Shown here in pieces: positions 24,997-33,833 of a stretch of DNA of 64,000 nucleotides. The position numbers and the translations under genes were made by a program. Under the pieces are notes generated by a model, which saw only the letters and a list, made by a program, of their open reading frames with translations, did no database searches and was not told the DNA's origin. Position 1 is the stretch's first letter, and each line of letters opens with the position of its first letter. Location of the stretch: positions 1 through 64,000 of the forward strand of contig JAIELY010000009.1 of the NCBI GenBank assembly GCA_019752555.1, read 5' to 3'. This DNA comes from Rhabdochlamydiaceae bacterium (GTDB lineage: Bacteria > Chlamydiota > Chlamydiia > Chlamydiales > Rhabdochlamydiaceae).

Positions 24997-26182
24997 CAAC
25001 GAACCGATCCCTTTCAACAAACCCTACTACTCCGGAAAAGAACTGGAATATATTCGCCAAGCCTTTGCCAGTGGAAAAATCTCTGGAGATGGGATATTCA
25101 CACACAAATGCCAGCAGTTTTTTTGTGAGAAATTTGGATTTGATAAGGCTCTCTTAACAACTTCCTGTACAGATGCCTTAGAAATGGCAGCTCTCTTAGC
25201 AAACATTACCCCTGAAGACGAGGTGATTGTTCCCTCTTTTACCTTTCCCTCAACAGCAAATGCTTTTGCGTTAAGAGGAGCAAAAATCGTCTTTGGCGAT
25301 AGTTGTGCAACACACCCCAACCTCGACATTTCCTCCCTAGAATCGCTCATCACTAAAAAAACAAAGGCGATCGTTATCGTTCATTATGCAGGAATCGCCT
25401 GCGAGATGGATCCTTTGCTCGAGTTAGCCCATGACTACGATCTCTTTGTCATTGAAGACGCCGCACACGCCTTTGACAGTTATTATAAAAATACTCCCTT
25501 AGGCAGCATTGGCCACTTCGGGACCTTCTCTTTCCATGAAACAAAAAACATCTCCTGTGGAGAAGGGGGAATGCTCACTCTTAACGACCCCAAGTTTTAT
25601 CAACGAGCAGAAATCCTTCGTGAAAAGGGAACAAACCGCTCGTCATTCTTTAGAGGGGAAGTGGATAAATACAGCTGGGTAGACATCGGCTCCTCATTCT
25701 TGCCCTCAGATATGATTGCAGCCGTACTTTACTCGCAGCTCGAAAAGTACGCAACAATTCAGCAAAAACGTCTCGCTCAATGGAATCGCTACTTTGACAA
25801 CTTAAAACCTTTAGCCGATTTAGGCTGTCTTGAGCTCCCCTTTATCCCTTCTTATGCAACCAATAACGCGCACATGTTTTACATCTTGTGCACGTCTTGC
25901 GAAGAGAGACAAGCATTAATCGATCACTTAAGATCAAAGAACATCCATGCGATTTTTCATTACGTCCCCCTACATAGTGCACCCTACTATCAAGACAAAC
26001 ATGACGGAAGAGCTCTTCCCAATTGCGATCGATTTAGCCAATGCCTTTTAAGACTGCCGCTATATAACGAATTGCTCACGGAACAAGTCGATCGGATCAC
26101 ACAACAAATCCATACATTTTTCACTTATCATCGGAAGGCGTGTTCTGTGCAATCGCAATCAATGAGCCTCCAGCCCACTTAG
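24989..26182 (+). CDS. wecE: WecE-type sugar-nucleotide aminotransferase (DegT/DnrJ/EryC1 family)
   Basis: 397 residues, PLP-dependent. It has IPFNKPYYSGKELEYI, GDGIFTHKC, PSFTFPSTANAF, VIEDAAHAFDS and FSFHETKNISCGEGGM, where the Lys binds PLP. The HETKN wording is that of WecE/RffA, which converts dTDP-4-keto-6-deoxyglucose to dTDP-4-amino-4,6-dideoxygalactose (Fuc4N). No RmlA/RmlB gene for that substrate is in the window, so it must be encoded elsewhere, or the enzyme may use another 4-keto sugar such as the product of Gmd in this cluster. The last 62 bases overlap the convergent methyltransferase gene. Confidence 0.88.
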   Translation: MDSNEPIPFNKPYYSGKELEYIRQAFASGKISGDGIFTHKCQQFFCEKFGFDKALLTTSCTDALEMAALLANITPEDEVIVPSFTFPSTANAFALRGAKIVFGDSCATHPNLDISSLESLITKKTKAIVIVHYAGIACEMDPLLELAHDYDLFVIEDAAHAFDSYYKNTPLGSIGHFGTFSFHETKNISCGEGGMLTLNDPKFYQRAEILREKGTNRSSFFRGEVDKYSWVDIGSSFLPSDMIAAVLYSQLEKYATIQQKRLAQWNRYFDNLKPLADLGCLELPFIPSYATNNAHMFYILCTSCEERQALIDHLRSKNIHAIFHYVPLHSAPYYQDKHDGRALPNCDRFSQCLLRLPLYNELLTEQVDRITQQIHTFFTYHRKACSVQSQSMSLQPT

Positions 26183-26894
26183 GCAAAACTCTTTCCATGA
26201 ACATCCACACATCAAAAAATCGATTCATCCAACGAGGTAGGTGCCAAGAGGTCTCTTCATTTGTTTTAAGAGGGGTTCCATCATCTCTCTTCAGCCACCT
26301 TCTCATTAGCAAAAAAGGTAGAATTGCAGAAAAAAAATACCGCATGTAAAGCGGGTTTACACCAGCCGAGTTAAATTCTTGCCTTAAAATTTCCTTAGTA
26401 TATCGTTTTTGATGCCCTGCAATCCGATCATCTCGGCTCCATAACCATCCATGCGTAGGAACTGTAAGAATGATCAACCCTCTGGGTTTTAGCATTTTTT
26501 TTATACATTGCAATGCTCTTGTAGGATCATGAAGATGCTCAAGCACATCAAAAAGACAGATCACATCAAAGTCTGCCTCAAATGGAGAATCGAACAGATC
26601 AAGTTGATACACCTTCGCTATCCCGCGTTTTTGCGCATAGCGTAATCCATTAGCATGCATATCTGAGAGCTCTACATGAAATCCTAAGGCTGAAAGTTGA
26701 GAAGCAATGTATCCCGTCCCTCCACCAATTTCTAAAATACGCGCATTTTTATCGACAAATTGATCAAAGACACGACAGATATAATCCCGTCGATGCTTAA
26801 ACCAAAAATGCACCTCCTCTACTAGCACTAACTGATCTAGATGGCTAGAATCATAAGTCGATAGGCACTCAGTTTCTTGAATTTTTTTGATCAT
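26121..26894 (-). CDS. Class I SAM-dependent methyltransferase
   Basis: 257 residues. It has the SAM motif RILEIGGGTGYIASQLSALG (about 51-70), an acidic second strand ELSDMHANG, and motif IV DVICLFDVLEHLHDP, then LKPRGLIILTVPTHGWLWS. This matches the UbiG/COQ5-like superfamily, found in many glycan clusters as sugar or lipid-carrier methyltransferases. After about residue 195 there is a hydrophobic stretch (FFSAILPFLLMRRW) that may touch the membrane. There is no signal peptide. Its 3' end overlaps wecE by 62 bases tail to tail. Confidence 0.82.
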   Translation of the reverse strand: MIKKIQETECLSTYDSSHLDQLVLVEEVHFWFKHRRDYICRVFDQFVDKNARILEIGGGTGYIASQLSALGFHVELSDMHANGLRYAQKRGIAKVYQLDLFDSPFEADFDVICLFDVLEHLHDPTRALQCIKKMLKPRGLIILTVPTHGWLWSRDDRIAGHQKRYTKEILRQEFNSAGVNPLYMRYFFSAILPFLLMRRWLKRDDGTPLKTNEETSWHLPRWMNRFFDVWMFMERVLPKWAGGSLIAIAQNTPSDDK

Positions 26895-26955
26895 ACGATT
26901 GACGTAAAGGATACTCAGTTATAAATTATTCATATGCAAACAACCTTAACTTAAG

Positions 26956-28767
26956 ATGAGCGTGGAATTAGTTCAACCAATCCTTAAAACTCGCTCCCTC
27001 CTCAGACGTTCAGGAATCTATCTTTTTGCAGCCCTTCTCTCTGTTGCAAGCTCTCTATTTGTTTTGCAATTGTGGAAGCCTGAACTGCTCCAAATTCCCT
27101 TTCAATTTCTTCGGGATGATATTTTCTATGCCATGACCATCAAATCAATGCTCACCACAGGATGGTATCTAACAAATCCGATGATTGGGGCGCCAGGAAT
27201 CCACACTTTAGCTGATTTCCCCACCCCCGAAGGATTAAATTATCTCCTAATTAAATTGCTCACATTTTTTAGTTCCAATTGGGTAATCATCAACAACCTC
27301 TTTTTTCTTCTTACATTTCCGCTTATTACCCTATCTGCCCTTTTTGTGATGAGACGACTTGGACTGCGCACCCCGTATGCAATCTCTGCTAGCCTTCTCT
27401 TTGCATTGCTTCCCTATCATTTTATGCGAGGAACCGAGCATTTATTCCTTTCCGCCTATTACACGCCTCCCTTAGCAGTTTGGCTATCGTCTCTCATATA
27501 CACAGATGAGCTCATTTCTGAAGAAAAAAAATACCGTCAATTATTCGGATACCTCTTGGCTTGTATTTTCTTAGGCTCTACTGGCGTTTATTACGCTTAT
27601 TTTGGATGTTTTTTTCTTCTTATTTCCGGTCTGATTGCAAGTTTCAGACTAAAACAACTTCGCCCCCTTGCTCACGCCTCTGTTTTGATTCTTCTCATCA
27701 CAACCACCCTCATCGCCAATCTTTATCCCAATCTAGCCTATCGCATTCAAAACGGTCCAAATCCTCACGCCTACAACCGGCAAATTGTTGAAACAGAACT
27801 CTATGGATTAAAAATTGCTCAACTTATTTTACCCATTGATAATGACCGGATCGCTCCGCTTGCCCGAATAAAAAAAGCTTATACCACCCATAACATTTGC
27901 AATGAAAATACCACAGCGACATTGGGTCTGATCGGAAGCATCGGATTTTTCATACTTATCGCCAGTCTCTTTAAAGAAAAAAAAGAGAAGGTATTCACAA
28001 TAGATGCCTTTACCCATTTCACACTCTCAGGCCTTCTTCTTGCCACAGTCGGGGGAATTTCTTCTGTGATTACTGTCGTTCTTTATCGTGAAATTCGATG
28101 CTACAATCGGATCTCGGTTTATTTGGCCTTCTTTGCAATTGGCGCATTTTTCTTTGCCCTGCAAAAGATTTTAGAAAAAAAACAAGAGCCTGTTGCATGG
28201 ATTTTTTGCATGATGCTAACGGCGTTTGGAATCTTCAATCAAACAAGCAGAAACTTTTCCCTGGCAACGACTTTTCCGGCTCGAAAACAAGCTTTTATTG
28301 AAGACAAAGCCTTTTTTACCCACGTAGATCAGCAGCTTGCTCCTGAAAGCATGATTTTCCAACTTCCCTATCTTGCCTTTCCAGAAGGTGACCACCCGAG
28401 TCTTATTTCATATGATCATTTTCGAGCTCCTCTCCACTCTAATCTCCAAAAATGGAGCTTTGGAACGATAAAAGGACGCCCCACAGATGTTTGGCAAAGA
28501 ACGATTAGCCAAATGCCATTAACCGAAATGCTTAAAGAGCTTGCCTACATGGGGTTTAGCGGCCTTTACCTCAACCGCAACGGCTACGCTGACCAAGGAT
28601 TAGAAATCGAAATGCAGTTATTTCAAATCCTGCAACAAGCGCCTTTTGAAAATAAAACGGCGAGCTTCTGGGACCTTCGTCCCTTTATTCAACGCCTAAA
28701 GCAGTCCAAATCTGCCGATGAATGGAATTTTCATGTTGAAGAAGCAAAAAAACAAATTTTCAGGTGA
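26956..28767 (+). CDS. Polytopic membrane protein, probable GT-C-type glycosyltransferase
   Basis: 603 residues with about ten to twelve hydrophobic segments from residue 20 to about 435 and a soluble C-terminal part of about 165 residues. After the first membrane segment comes the acidic pair FLRDDIFYAM, the position where GT-C enzymes carry their catalytic Asp/Asp or Asp/Glu. I recognise no specific subfamily; it is in the general style of lipid-linked-sugar transferases related to GT39/YfhO. A role transferring a sugar from undecaprenyl phosphate (made by the GT2 enzyme at 24061) onto a periplasmic glycan is inference. The next gene begins 6 bases after the stop. Confidence 0.7.
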   Translation: MSVELVQPILKTRSLLRRSGIYLFAALLSVASSLFVLQLWKPELLQIPFQFLRDDIFYAMTIKSMLTTGWYLTNPMIGAPGIHTLADFPTPEGLNYLLIKLLTFFSSNWVIINNLFFLLTFPLITLSALFVMRRLGLRTPYAISASLLFALLPYHFMRGTEHLFLSAYYTPPLAVWLSSLIYTDELISEEKKYRQLFGYLLACIFLGSTGVYYAYFGCFFLLISGLIASFRLKQLRPLAHASVLILLITTTLIANLYPNLAYRIQNGPNPHAYNRQIVETELYGLKIAQLILPIDNDRIAPLARIKKAYTTHNICNENTTATLGLIGSIGFFILIASLFKEKKEKVFTIDAFTHFTLSGLLLATVGGISSVITVVLYREIRCYNRISVYLAFFAIGAFFFALQKILEKKQEPVAWIFCMMLTAFGIFNQTSRNFSLATTFPARKQAFIEDKAFFTHVDQQLAPESMIFQLPYLAFPEGDHPSLISYDHFRAPLHSNLQKWSFGTIKGRPTDVWQRTISQMPLTEMLKELAYMGFSGLYLNRNGYADQGLEIEMQLFQILQQAPFENKTASFWDLRPFIQRLKQSKSADEWNFHVEEAKKQIFR

Positions 28768-28772
28768 TTTCA

Positions 28773-29714
28773 ATGAGAACATTCATTTCGCTTCTTTTTA
28801 CCTTCATTTTTACAACAGGTCTTCATGCTGGAAAGTCGGAGCCCCCATCTTATGTCACATGCACCCTTTCTGGACAATTAGGCAATCAGCTGTTTCAAAT
28901 CGCCACTACACTGGCTTATGCTTGGGACTACAACGCAATTCCCGTTTTCCCCGATTTAAATCAAACGCATTTTCGATTATCCACCAATAGAGATCAGATC
29001 TTTTTTCGACTCAATTCAAAAGCAGATCCACGAATTTTTACAAACACCTTTGTCGAATCTTACTGGAATAGCCCTATTCGACCACCTTTTCAAAAAAATG
29101 TGCGTTTAAATGGTTTTTTTTGTTCTTGGGCCCATTTTCATCATCACAGAGATAAGCTTTTAGAAGTTTTTGCCCCTTCAGAAAAAATCACTAGGAATTT
29201 AACTAATAAATACCGAGATTTAATTGAAAATCCAAATACTGTAAGCATTCACGTTCGCACTTTTAATCTGATGTATCACAACACGAAAATGTACCATTTT
29301 TTGGGAATGGAATATTACCGGCAGGCAGTAGAATTATTTCCAGAAAACACAATTTTCGTTGTTTTTTCAGACAGAATTAACTGGTGCAAACAACACTTCC
29401 CTTTGCTTGAAAAAAACTTTGTATTTATCGAAGGGGACCCCATTCATGATTTGTTTCTTATGTCCATGATGAAGCATCATATCATTTCAAATTCCACATT
29501 TTCTTGGTGGGCAGCATATCTCAATAAAAATCCAGATAGCATTGTAGTAGCTCCGATCTCATGGCATCATCCCGACCACTCCATTTTTCCACCCCCGCAA
29601 CCCAACCAATTCTATTTTGATCACTGGAAGGTAATATCGCCTAACTATAATGAACCCTATCCCTATGACATGACTTGGTATGATGCAAAAACTCAATCAC
29701 TAGATGGGAATTAA
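28773..29714 (+). CDS. Exported GT11-like (alpha-1,2-fucosyltransferase-type) glycosyltransferase
   Basis: About 313 residues. The frame opens with GTG at 28764, but the ATG at 28773 has AGGTGA 5 bases before it and begins a signal peptide (MRTFISLLFTFIFTTGLHA). The body follows GT11: LSGQLGNQLFQIATTLAYA near the N-terminus, VSIHVRTFN (the HxRxG-type donor motif, with Thr-Phe in place of Gly-Asp), IFVVFSDRINWC, and HIISNSTFSWWAAYLN. GT11 enzymes add fucose from GDP-fucose; acceptor and donor here are unknown. Gmd at 36307 makes the precursor of GDP-fucose, but no fucose synthase (fcl) is seen. The signal peptide would place it outside the cytosolic GDP-sugar pool. Confidence 0.82.
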   Translation: MRTFISLLFTFIFTTGLHAGKSEPPSYVTCTLSGQLGNQLFQIATTLAYAWDYNAIPVFPDLNQTHFRLSTNRDQIFFRLNSKADPRIFTNTFVESYWNSPIRPPFQKNVRLNGFFCSWAHFHHHRDKLLEVFAPSEKITRNLTNKYRDLIENPNTVSIHVRTFNLMYHNTKMYHFLGMEYYRQAVELFPENTIFVVFSDRINWCKQHFPLLEKNFVFIEGDPIHDLFLMSMMKHHIISNSTFSWWAAYLNKNPDSIVVAPISWHHPDHSIFPPPQPNQFYFDHWKVISPNYNEPYPYDMTWYDAKTQSLDGN

Positions 29715-29798
29715 AACAGCGCTGAATCCAAAGTATTGTTCTTGCGTTAAAAATTTGACTTCCGTTAACGTTCGCTAAATTTTTTGAGTGCGTAGTCG

Positions 29799-29824
29799 AA
29801 GATGAACTGCTCAAAGTTCATCTT
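29799..29824. repeat. Perfect 10-bp inverted repeat between the GT11 and GT17 genes
   Basis: AAGATGAACT at 29799-29808 pairs with AGTTCATCTT at 29815-29824 around a 6-base loop. It lies 85 bases after the GT11 stop and 46 bases before the GT17 ATG. No T-tract follows, so it may be an operator, a factor-dependent terminator or a 5' leader hairpin. Confidence 0.45.
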
Positions 29825-29869
29825 ATGAAACAGAATAAATAACTAAACGAGATTCTTCGAGGAAAAAGT

Positions 29870-30712
29870 ATGAAAATTTCATTTTTCAGAGCTGCATTTT
29901 TGATTGCCCTCTGTTCTTGCACTTCCCTCATGGCCAAGATTTATGACTGCTTTTTATTCTATAATGAATTCGAAATTTTAAACATAAGGCTCGAAGAACT
30001 CAATGATTCCGTAGACTACTTCGTTCTTGTGGAATCATGTGAAACTTTTCGAGGAGCTCCAAAACCATTTCATTTCGATGAAAACAAACATCTTTATGAA
30101 AAATTCCTGCATAAAATTATCCATGTTAAGCTTTATGACAGGCAACCAAATACTGGGGCTTGGGAAAGAGAATCATTTCAACGGAACTGTATCGCGAGAG
30201 GATTAACGCATTGCGTAAATAATGATGTTATTTTCATTTCCGATCTCGATGAAATTCCAAGACATGAAATCATCCCGAGTATTCAGTACAACCTGCTACA
30301 TAAACATGTCTATGGATTTGCCCTGCAGCAAACGATTTATTTCTTCCAACTCAATCGATCTCCTCCTAATGGACTGCATGAAGGAACATTGTGGTTTGGC
30401 ACTGCTGTAACAACCTATAAAAACTTTAAGACAAAAGGAGCACAGTCTTTTAGGGAAAAATCAAGAGCTCAAAAATTAGAAAAAATCTATAACGCTGGGT
30501 GGCATTTTACCTATATGGGAGGATTGGAAACTGTAAAGGCAAAAATTCAAGGTTTTTCACACGGTTTCGACGATGTCAGCTATCTCGATACCGATTGGGA
30601 CATGTATTTAGTCAGCAGACCAGCTGTACCTATCGATGACTCTTTTCCTAAATATGTGATTGACAACCTAGAATATTACAAATCTATCGGATTCATTGCG
30701 GATTATCCTTAA
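29870..30712 (+). CDS. Exported GT17-family glycosyltransferase (MGAT3-like)
   Basis: 280 residues with a signal peptide (about 1-22, FFRAAFLIALCSCTSLMA) and GAGGAAAAAGT before the ATG. The mature part matches GT17, whose best-known member is the eukaryotic beta-1,4-mannosyl-glycoprotein N-acetylglucosaminyltransferase: YDCFLFYNEFEILNIRLEEL, VDYFVLVESCETFRG, FQRNCIARGL, FISDLDEIPR (metal-binding acidic motif) and AGWHFTYMGGLE. These blocks cover nearly the whole protein. Bacterial GT17 proteins are usually cytosolic; here the N-terminus suggests export. Donor presumably a nucleotide sugar. It is followed after 21 bases by a methyltransferase. Confidence 0.85.
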   Translation: MKISFFRAAFLIALCSCTSLMAKIYDCFLFYNEFEILNIRLEELNDSVDYFVLVESCETFRGAPKPFHFDENKHLYEKFLHKIIHVKLYDRQPNTGAWERESFQRNCIARGLTHCVNNDVIFISDLDEIPRHEIIPSIQYNLLHKHVYGFALQQTIYFFQLNRSPPNGLHEGTLWFGTAVTTYKNFKTKGAQSFREKSRAQKLEKIYNAGWHFTYMGGLETVKAKIQGFSHGFDDVSYLDTDWDMYLVSRPAVPIDDSFPKYVIDNLEYYKSIGFIADYP

Positions 30713-30733
30713 CCTCATTATTGGAAGCCTATC

Positions 30734-31615
30734 ATGGATGTTATTAAGATCGCTTTTCAAAAATCCTCCGGGGTGGAAAAAGAAATTGAGGTTTGGGAAA
30801 GAGACCGCCAAGATTTACTCAAAGCAATCGAGTCCTGTCAGGATCCAAATGAATATATTAAAGGATACATCGAATCTGCTAATGGGATGGAATTTCTCAC
30901 TCATGTTGCACGCTTTGCTCCAAACCAAAAAGTTCTCGATATTGGTTTTGGACATGGCGAAACTTCCCTTTTTTTAGCACTTCAAGGACATGAGGTCATT
31001 TCTCTAGATCCATCCCCCATTTTTTGTGAATTATTAAATGGACTAGCACAAAAATTCTCGTTACCGATTAGAGTTTACCAATCAACCGGTGAAGCGATCG
31101 ATCAAATCCCTGAAACGGCTTTTGATGCTTGCATTTTCACCGCAAGTCTGCACCATTGTGATTCTCCCTTGCATGTACTCAAATTATGCCATGCAAAGCT
31201 AAAAAAAGGGGGTAAAGTCCTTTTAATCAACGAGCCCCTTTTAAAATTCTACCGCTCGAAAAAGTGGTATCAACACATGTTAGAATTCCACCCTGAAAAA
31301 GTAGGCCACTACGGGGGAAATGAGCATATCTATTTCTATCGTGAATACCTAAAGCTTCTAGAGGATTCAGGCTATTCGAGCCCCAAAGATTTTCTTCATT
31401 TAAGACTCTACCATCCTCGTGTTGTTATCCGCGACGACCTAACAAGGCAGGTCAATGGACAATACTGCATATCCGATCTTAAGAGCTGCATCAAATTTAT
31501 CATTTTGCTGACGATCAAAAACTTAATCAAATACAAGTTTCTTTCTTCGCTGTTCGTGGGGCCGATGAAAAGGCTATCGCTTATCCCTGTCTCATTTGAA
31601 GCGATCAAAAATTAG
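30734..31615 (+). CDS. Class I SAM-dependent methyltransferase
   Basis: 293 residues, no signal peptide. SAM motif KVLDIGFGHGETSLFLALQG (about 71-90), acidic VISLDPSP, motif IV FDACIFTASLHHCDSP and KLKKGGKVLLINEPLL. About 70 helical residues precede the core; the last 40 contain a hydrophobic stretch (FIILLTIKNLIKYKFLSSLFV) that may associate with the membrane. Its position directly after the GT17 gene suggests it modifies the same glycan or lipid-linked intermediate. The stop overlaps the convergent sulfotransferase gene by 4 bases. Confidence 0.82.
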   Translation: MDVIKIAFQKSSGVEKEIEVWERDRQDLLKAIESCQDPNEYIKGYIESANGMEFLTHVARFAPNQKVLDIGFGHGETSLFLALQGHEVISLDPSPIFCELLNGLAQKFSLPIRVYQSTGEAIDQIPETAFDACIFTASLHHCDSPLHVLKLCHAKLKKGGKVLLINEPLLKFYRSKKWYQHMLEFHPEKVGHYGGNEHIYFYREYLKLLEDSGYSSPKDFLHLRLYHPRVVIRDDLTRQVNGQYCISDLKSCIKFIILLTIKNLIKYKFLSSLFVGPMKRLSLIPVSFEAIKN

Positions 31616-32463
31616 ATCTGTGGCTCTAATTGGATATGTTCTTCTGGAATCCCCCATTCATTATCTTCTTCATAGCCTAATTGTATAAGTTCGTCTCCTA
31701 AAACTTGCTTAAACAATTCAACATGGGAACGTTTAAAAGCGGTGCGCCACCTACCTACTTGACCTTTTCGAAAAGTATGACCTGCGCCATATAGTTGATC
31801 CAACAGTTCAGTAATTTTTTCCTGAGACAATGGAGATCTAACATGGTCTGCAAGCATAATCATTGTTTCAATCTGCCTATTTAGATCGCCCCCGCCTTTG
31901 GGTCCAACTAAATCTTCATAACGACAAATAAATACAGTCGGATTTTTCATACATTCAATTGCACTTTTCGTTTGAACTTTTAATTCACAAGAAGAATATA
32001 ACAGAACATTTTCCAGCTGACTATCAAGATCTTGTTCGCAAAAATCGTCAATTGAAAAAGGAAAATAATTAGAATAATATTCTTTCATGCTTTTAATCCA
32101 ATCAACATATGAAACTATAACATCCCTTAAATCACGAATACCCAAGATTTTATAATATTCGGATTTATCAGTCTTAAAAATCTCATCATAGGGTGGGGTG
32201 CAATGTGCAAAAACAAATAACCCATTTAGAGGATCAAGGTAACGCTTTGGTTCAAACAAAAATTCTCCCCATGAAGGAAACCATGATGGACCCAAACCAG
32301 CAGCTATACCTAGAAATCGAAAAATTAGGTGCGTTCCCGATTTAACAATGGTCATACAGACCACTTTCTTTTTTTGAGTTTCGACTTCAACTCTATTATT
32401 AGAAAGATATGGATTAGCAAAACACGAACAATAAGAAAAAATAAAGATTAAAAAAAACCTCAA
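31612..32463 (-). CDS. Exported sulfotransferase-like protein (paralogue 2)
   Basis: 283 residues, apparently from a TTG start with a strong AAAGGAGG about 10 bases upstream inside the last codons of the Wzy-like gene. N-terminal signal peptide (FFLIFIFSYCSCFA). PAPS-type motifs: IVKSGTHLI (39-47), a His in FAHCTPP (87), IRDLRDVIVSY (Arg110, Ser118) and FRKGQVGRWRTAF. It shares LVGPKGGG and the end LGYEEDNEW with the sulfotransferase at 21729-22505, so the two are paralogues. It is the last gene of the minus-strand operon with Wzy, ManC, Gmd and three GT4 enzymes, which points to sulfation of the polysaccharide made there. Confidence 0.78.
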   Translation of the reverse strand: MRFFLIFIFSYCSCFANPYLSNNRVEVETQKKKVVCMTIVKSGTHLIFRFLGIAAGLGPSWFPSWGEFLFEPKRYLDPLNGLFVFAHCTPPYDEIFKTDKSEYYKILGIRDLRDVIVSYVDWIKSMKEYYSNYFPFSIDDFCEQDLDSQLENVLLYSSCELKVQTKSAIECMKNPTVFICRYEDLVGPKGGGDLNRQIETMIMLADHVRSPLSQEKITELLDQLYGAGHTFRKGQVGRWRTAFKRSHVELFKQVLGDELIQLGYEEDNEWGIPEEHIQLEPQI

Positions 32464-32468
32464 ATAAA

Positions 32469-33833
32469 TTAAACCTCCTTTAACCGCCCTTTCACCTTAA
32501 GGACATATCCCATCCCGATTCCAATGTGAACCCAAGTGTACACGCGGAAAAGCCCCATATTGATCTGTAAACAAATGAGGAGAACTACGATCGAAATCAA
32601 AAAAGCAAGAAGTGTGGCTCTTTCTTCTTGGGCAAGCTTAGGATTTTGAAGAGTCCTTTTAAAATGACTCCAAATCACTAAAACTAGAACCGCAAAACCT
32701 ATCAAGCCATAGATGCCAAGACTAGCCAGTATCTCTGTCAGAATATTTGTAGGCTCCAACTTTTCTATGCTATACCGATCAACATCAACCAGCATGCCCG
32801 CCATCCCTTCATAGAGCTGCTTTTGATAAAGATAGGGTGCTACGCCACCTAGTCCCACTCCAAACAGTGGATTCTCAAGGAAAACGGTCATGGAGTTTAA
32901 CATTCCTTGATATCGATCGGCAAAAGAAACATGCGTTAAGAACCCATAATAGAAAAACTTAAAAAAGGTTTCATGAAATAGATCCTTAAAAATAAAGGCT
33001 CCAAAAGAAAAAAGGGAAGCAAAACCAAAAAAAATAATTAGAAGTCTTTTTTTAACTCCACGAATCCACTTTTTAACCCATGTGAAACTAGAAAAAACGA
33101 ATAGAACAGCAAAGGTAACTATATAAGAAAAAACTGCAGTCGTAGATGTAGACACAAGCAGACAGAGATTGGAAAATATCAACACGAGCCAAGATGAACT
33201 CCTCACTTTTCTATAGCAAGAACTAAACAAGGTAAACGCTGTAAAAAACACGACAAATGGAATCGCATAAAGAGCAAAAAAGGAAGGTTCATGAGCTAAC
33301 GCTTGCCCTCGAGCAACAACGAGTTGCTGCAAGACAAAGGGCAAAATGACTCCAAATAATGAGGCAAAAAACTGAAGAAACGCGTAGGATCCAATACAAA
33401 GAAATGAAATATAATAAAGCTTGAGAATCTTAAATTCATCTCCAAAATAAATCATACTAATCGGAACTAAAAAATACACGCAAAAGTTAAATATGTAGAC
33501 AAGACAGTAGACAAAACTTCGATAAAACATCGGGCTAAAAAAAGAAGCGATTAGCATGGAAGAGAGAATCAGCAAAAAACAAAAAAACAACCTTTTCTCA
33601 ATAAAAAGAGTCTTATTTTTGACTAGCAAAACAAAAAACATTCCCGCGCCAAAAACATGACTTAATTTCATTTTAAAAAAAGTTATTTCAATATAAATTA
33701 GGTCTATTGAAAGCGTTAGAAAATAGAGAAAAATAAAAACTGAAAATATATCCAACTGATACATACTCAACACAGATCGATTGGGTTTTGGCTCAGTTAG
33801 AATTTTTTCAAATGGACTCGTCATGTCGTTCAA
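32469..33833 (-). CDS. Wzy/WaaL-type O-antigen polymerase or ligase
   Basis: 454 residues with about eleven hydrophobic segments. The Wzy_C-type region contains NPLFGVGLGGVAPYL, followed by a periplasmic loop and ILTEILASLGIYGLIGFAVLV, the pattern of O-antigen polymerases/ligases that act on undecaprenyl-linked glycans in the periplasm. Polymerase and ligase cannot be told apart by reading. By eye the DNA is clearly AT-richer than the flanking backbone genes, as is common for wzy genes. It overlaps manC by 4 bases and is followed 5 bases later by the sulfotransferase gene. Confidence 0.8.
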   Translation of the reverse strand: MNDMTSPFEKILTEPKPNRSVLSMYQLDIFSVFIFLYFLTLSIDLIYIEITFFKMKLSHVFGAGMFFVLLVKNKTLFIEKRLFFCFLLILSSMLIASFFSPMFYRSFVYCLVYIFNFCVYFLVPISMIYFGDEFKILKLYYISFLCIGSYAFLQFFASLFGVILPFVLQQLVVARGQALAHEPSFFALYAIPFVVFFTAFTLFSSCYRKVRSSSWLVLIFSNLCLLVSTSTTAVFSYIVTFAVLFVFSSFTWVKKWIRGVKKRLLIIFFGFASLFSFGAFIFKDLFHETFFKFFYYGFLTHVSFADRYQGMLNSMTVFLENPLFGVGLGGVAPYLYQKQLYEGMAGMLVDVDRYSIEKLEPTNILTEILASLGIYGLIGFAVLVLVIWSHFKRTLQNPKLAQEERATLLAFLISIVVLLICLQINMGLFRVYTWVHIGIGMGYVLKVKGRLKEV

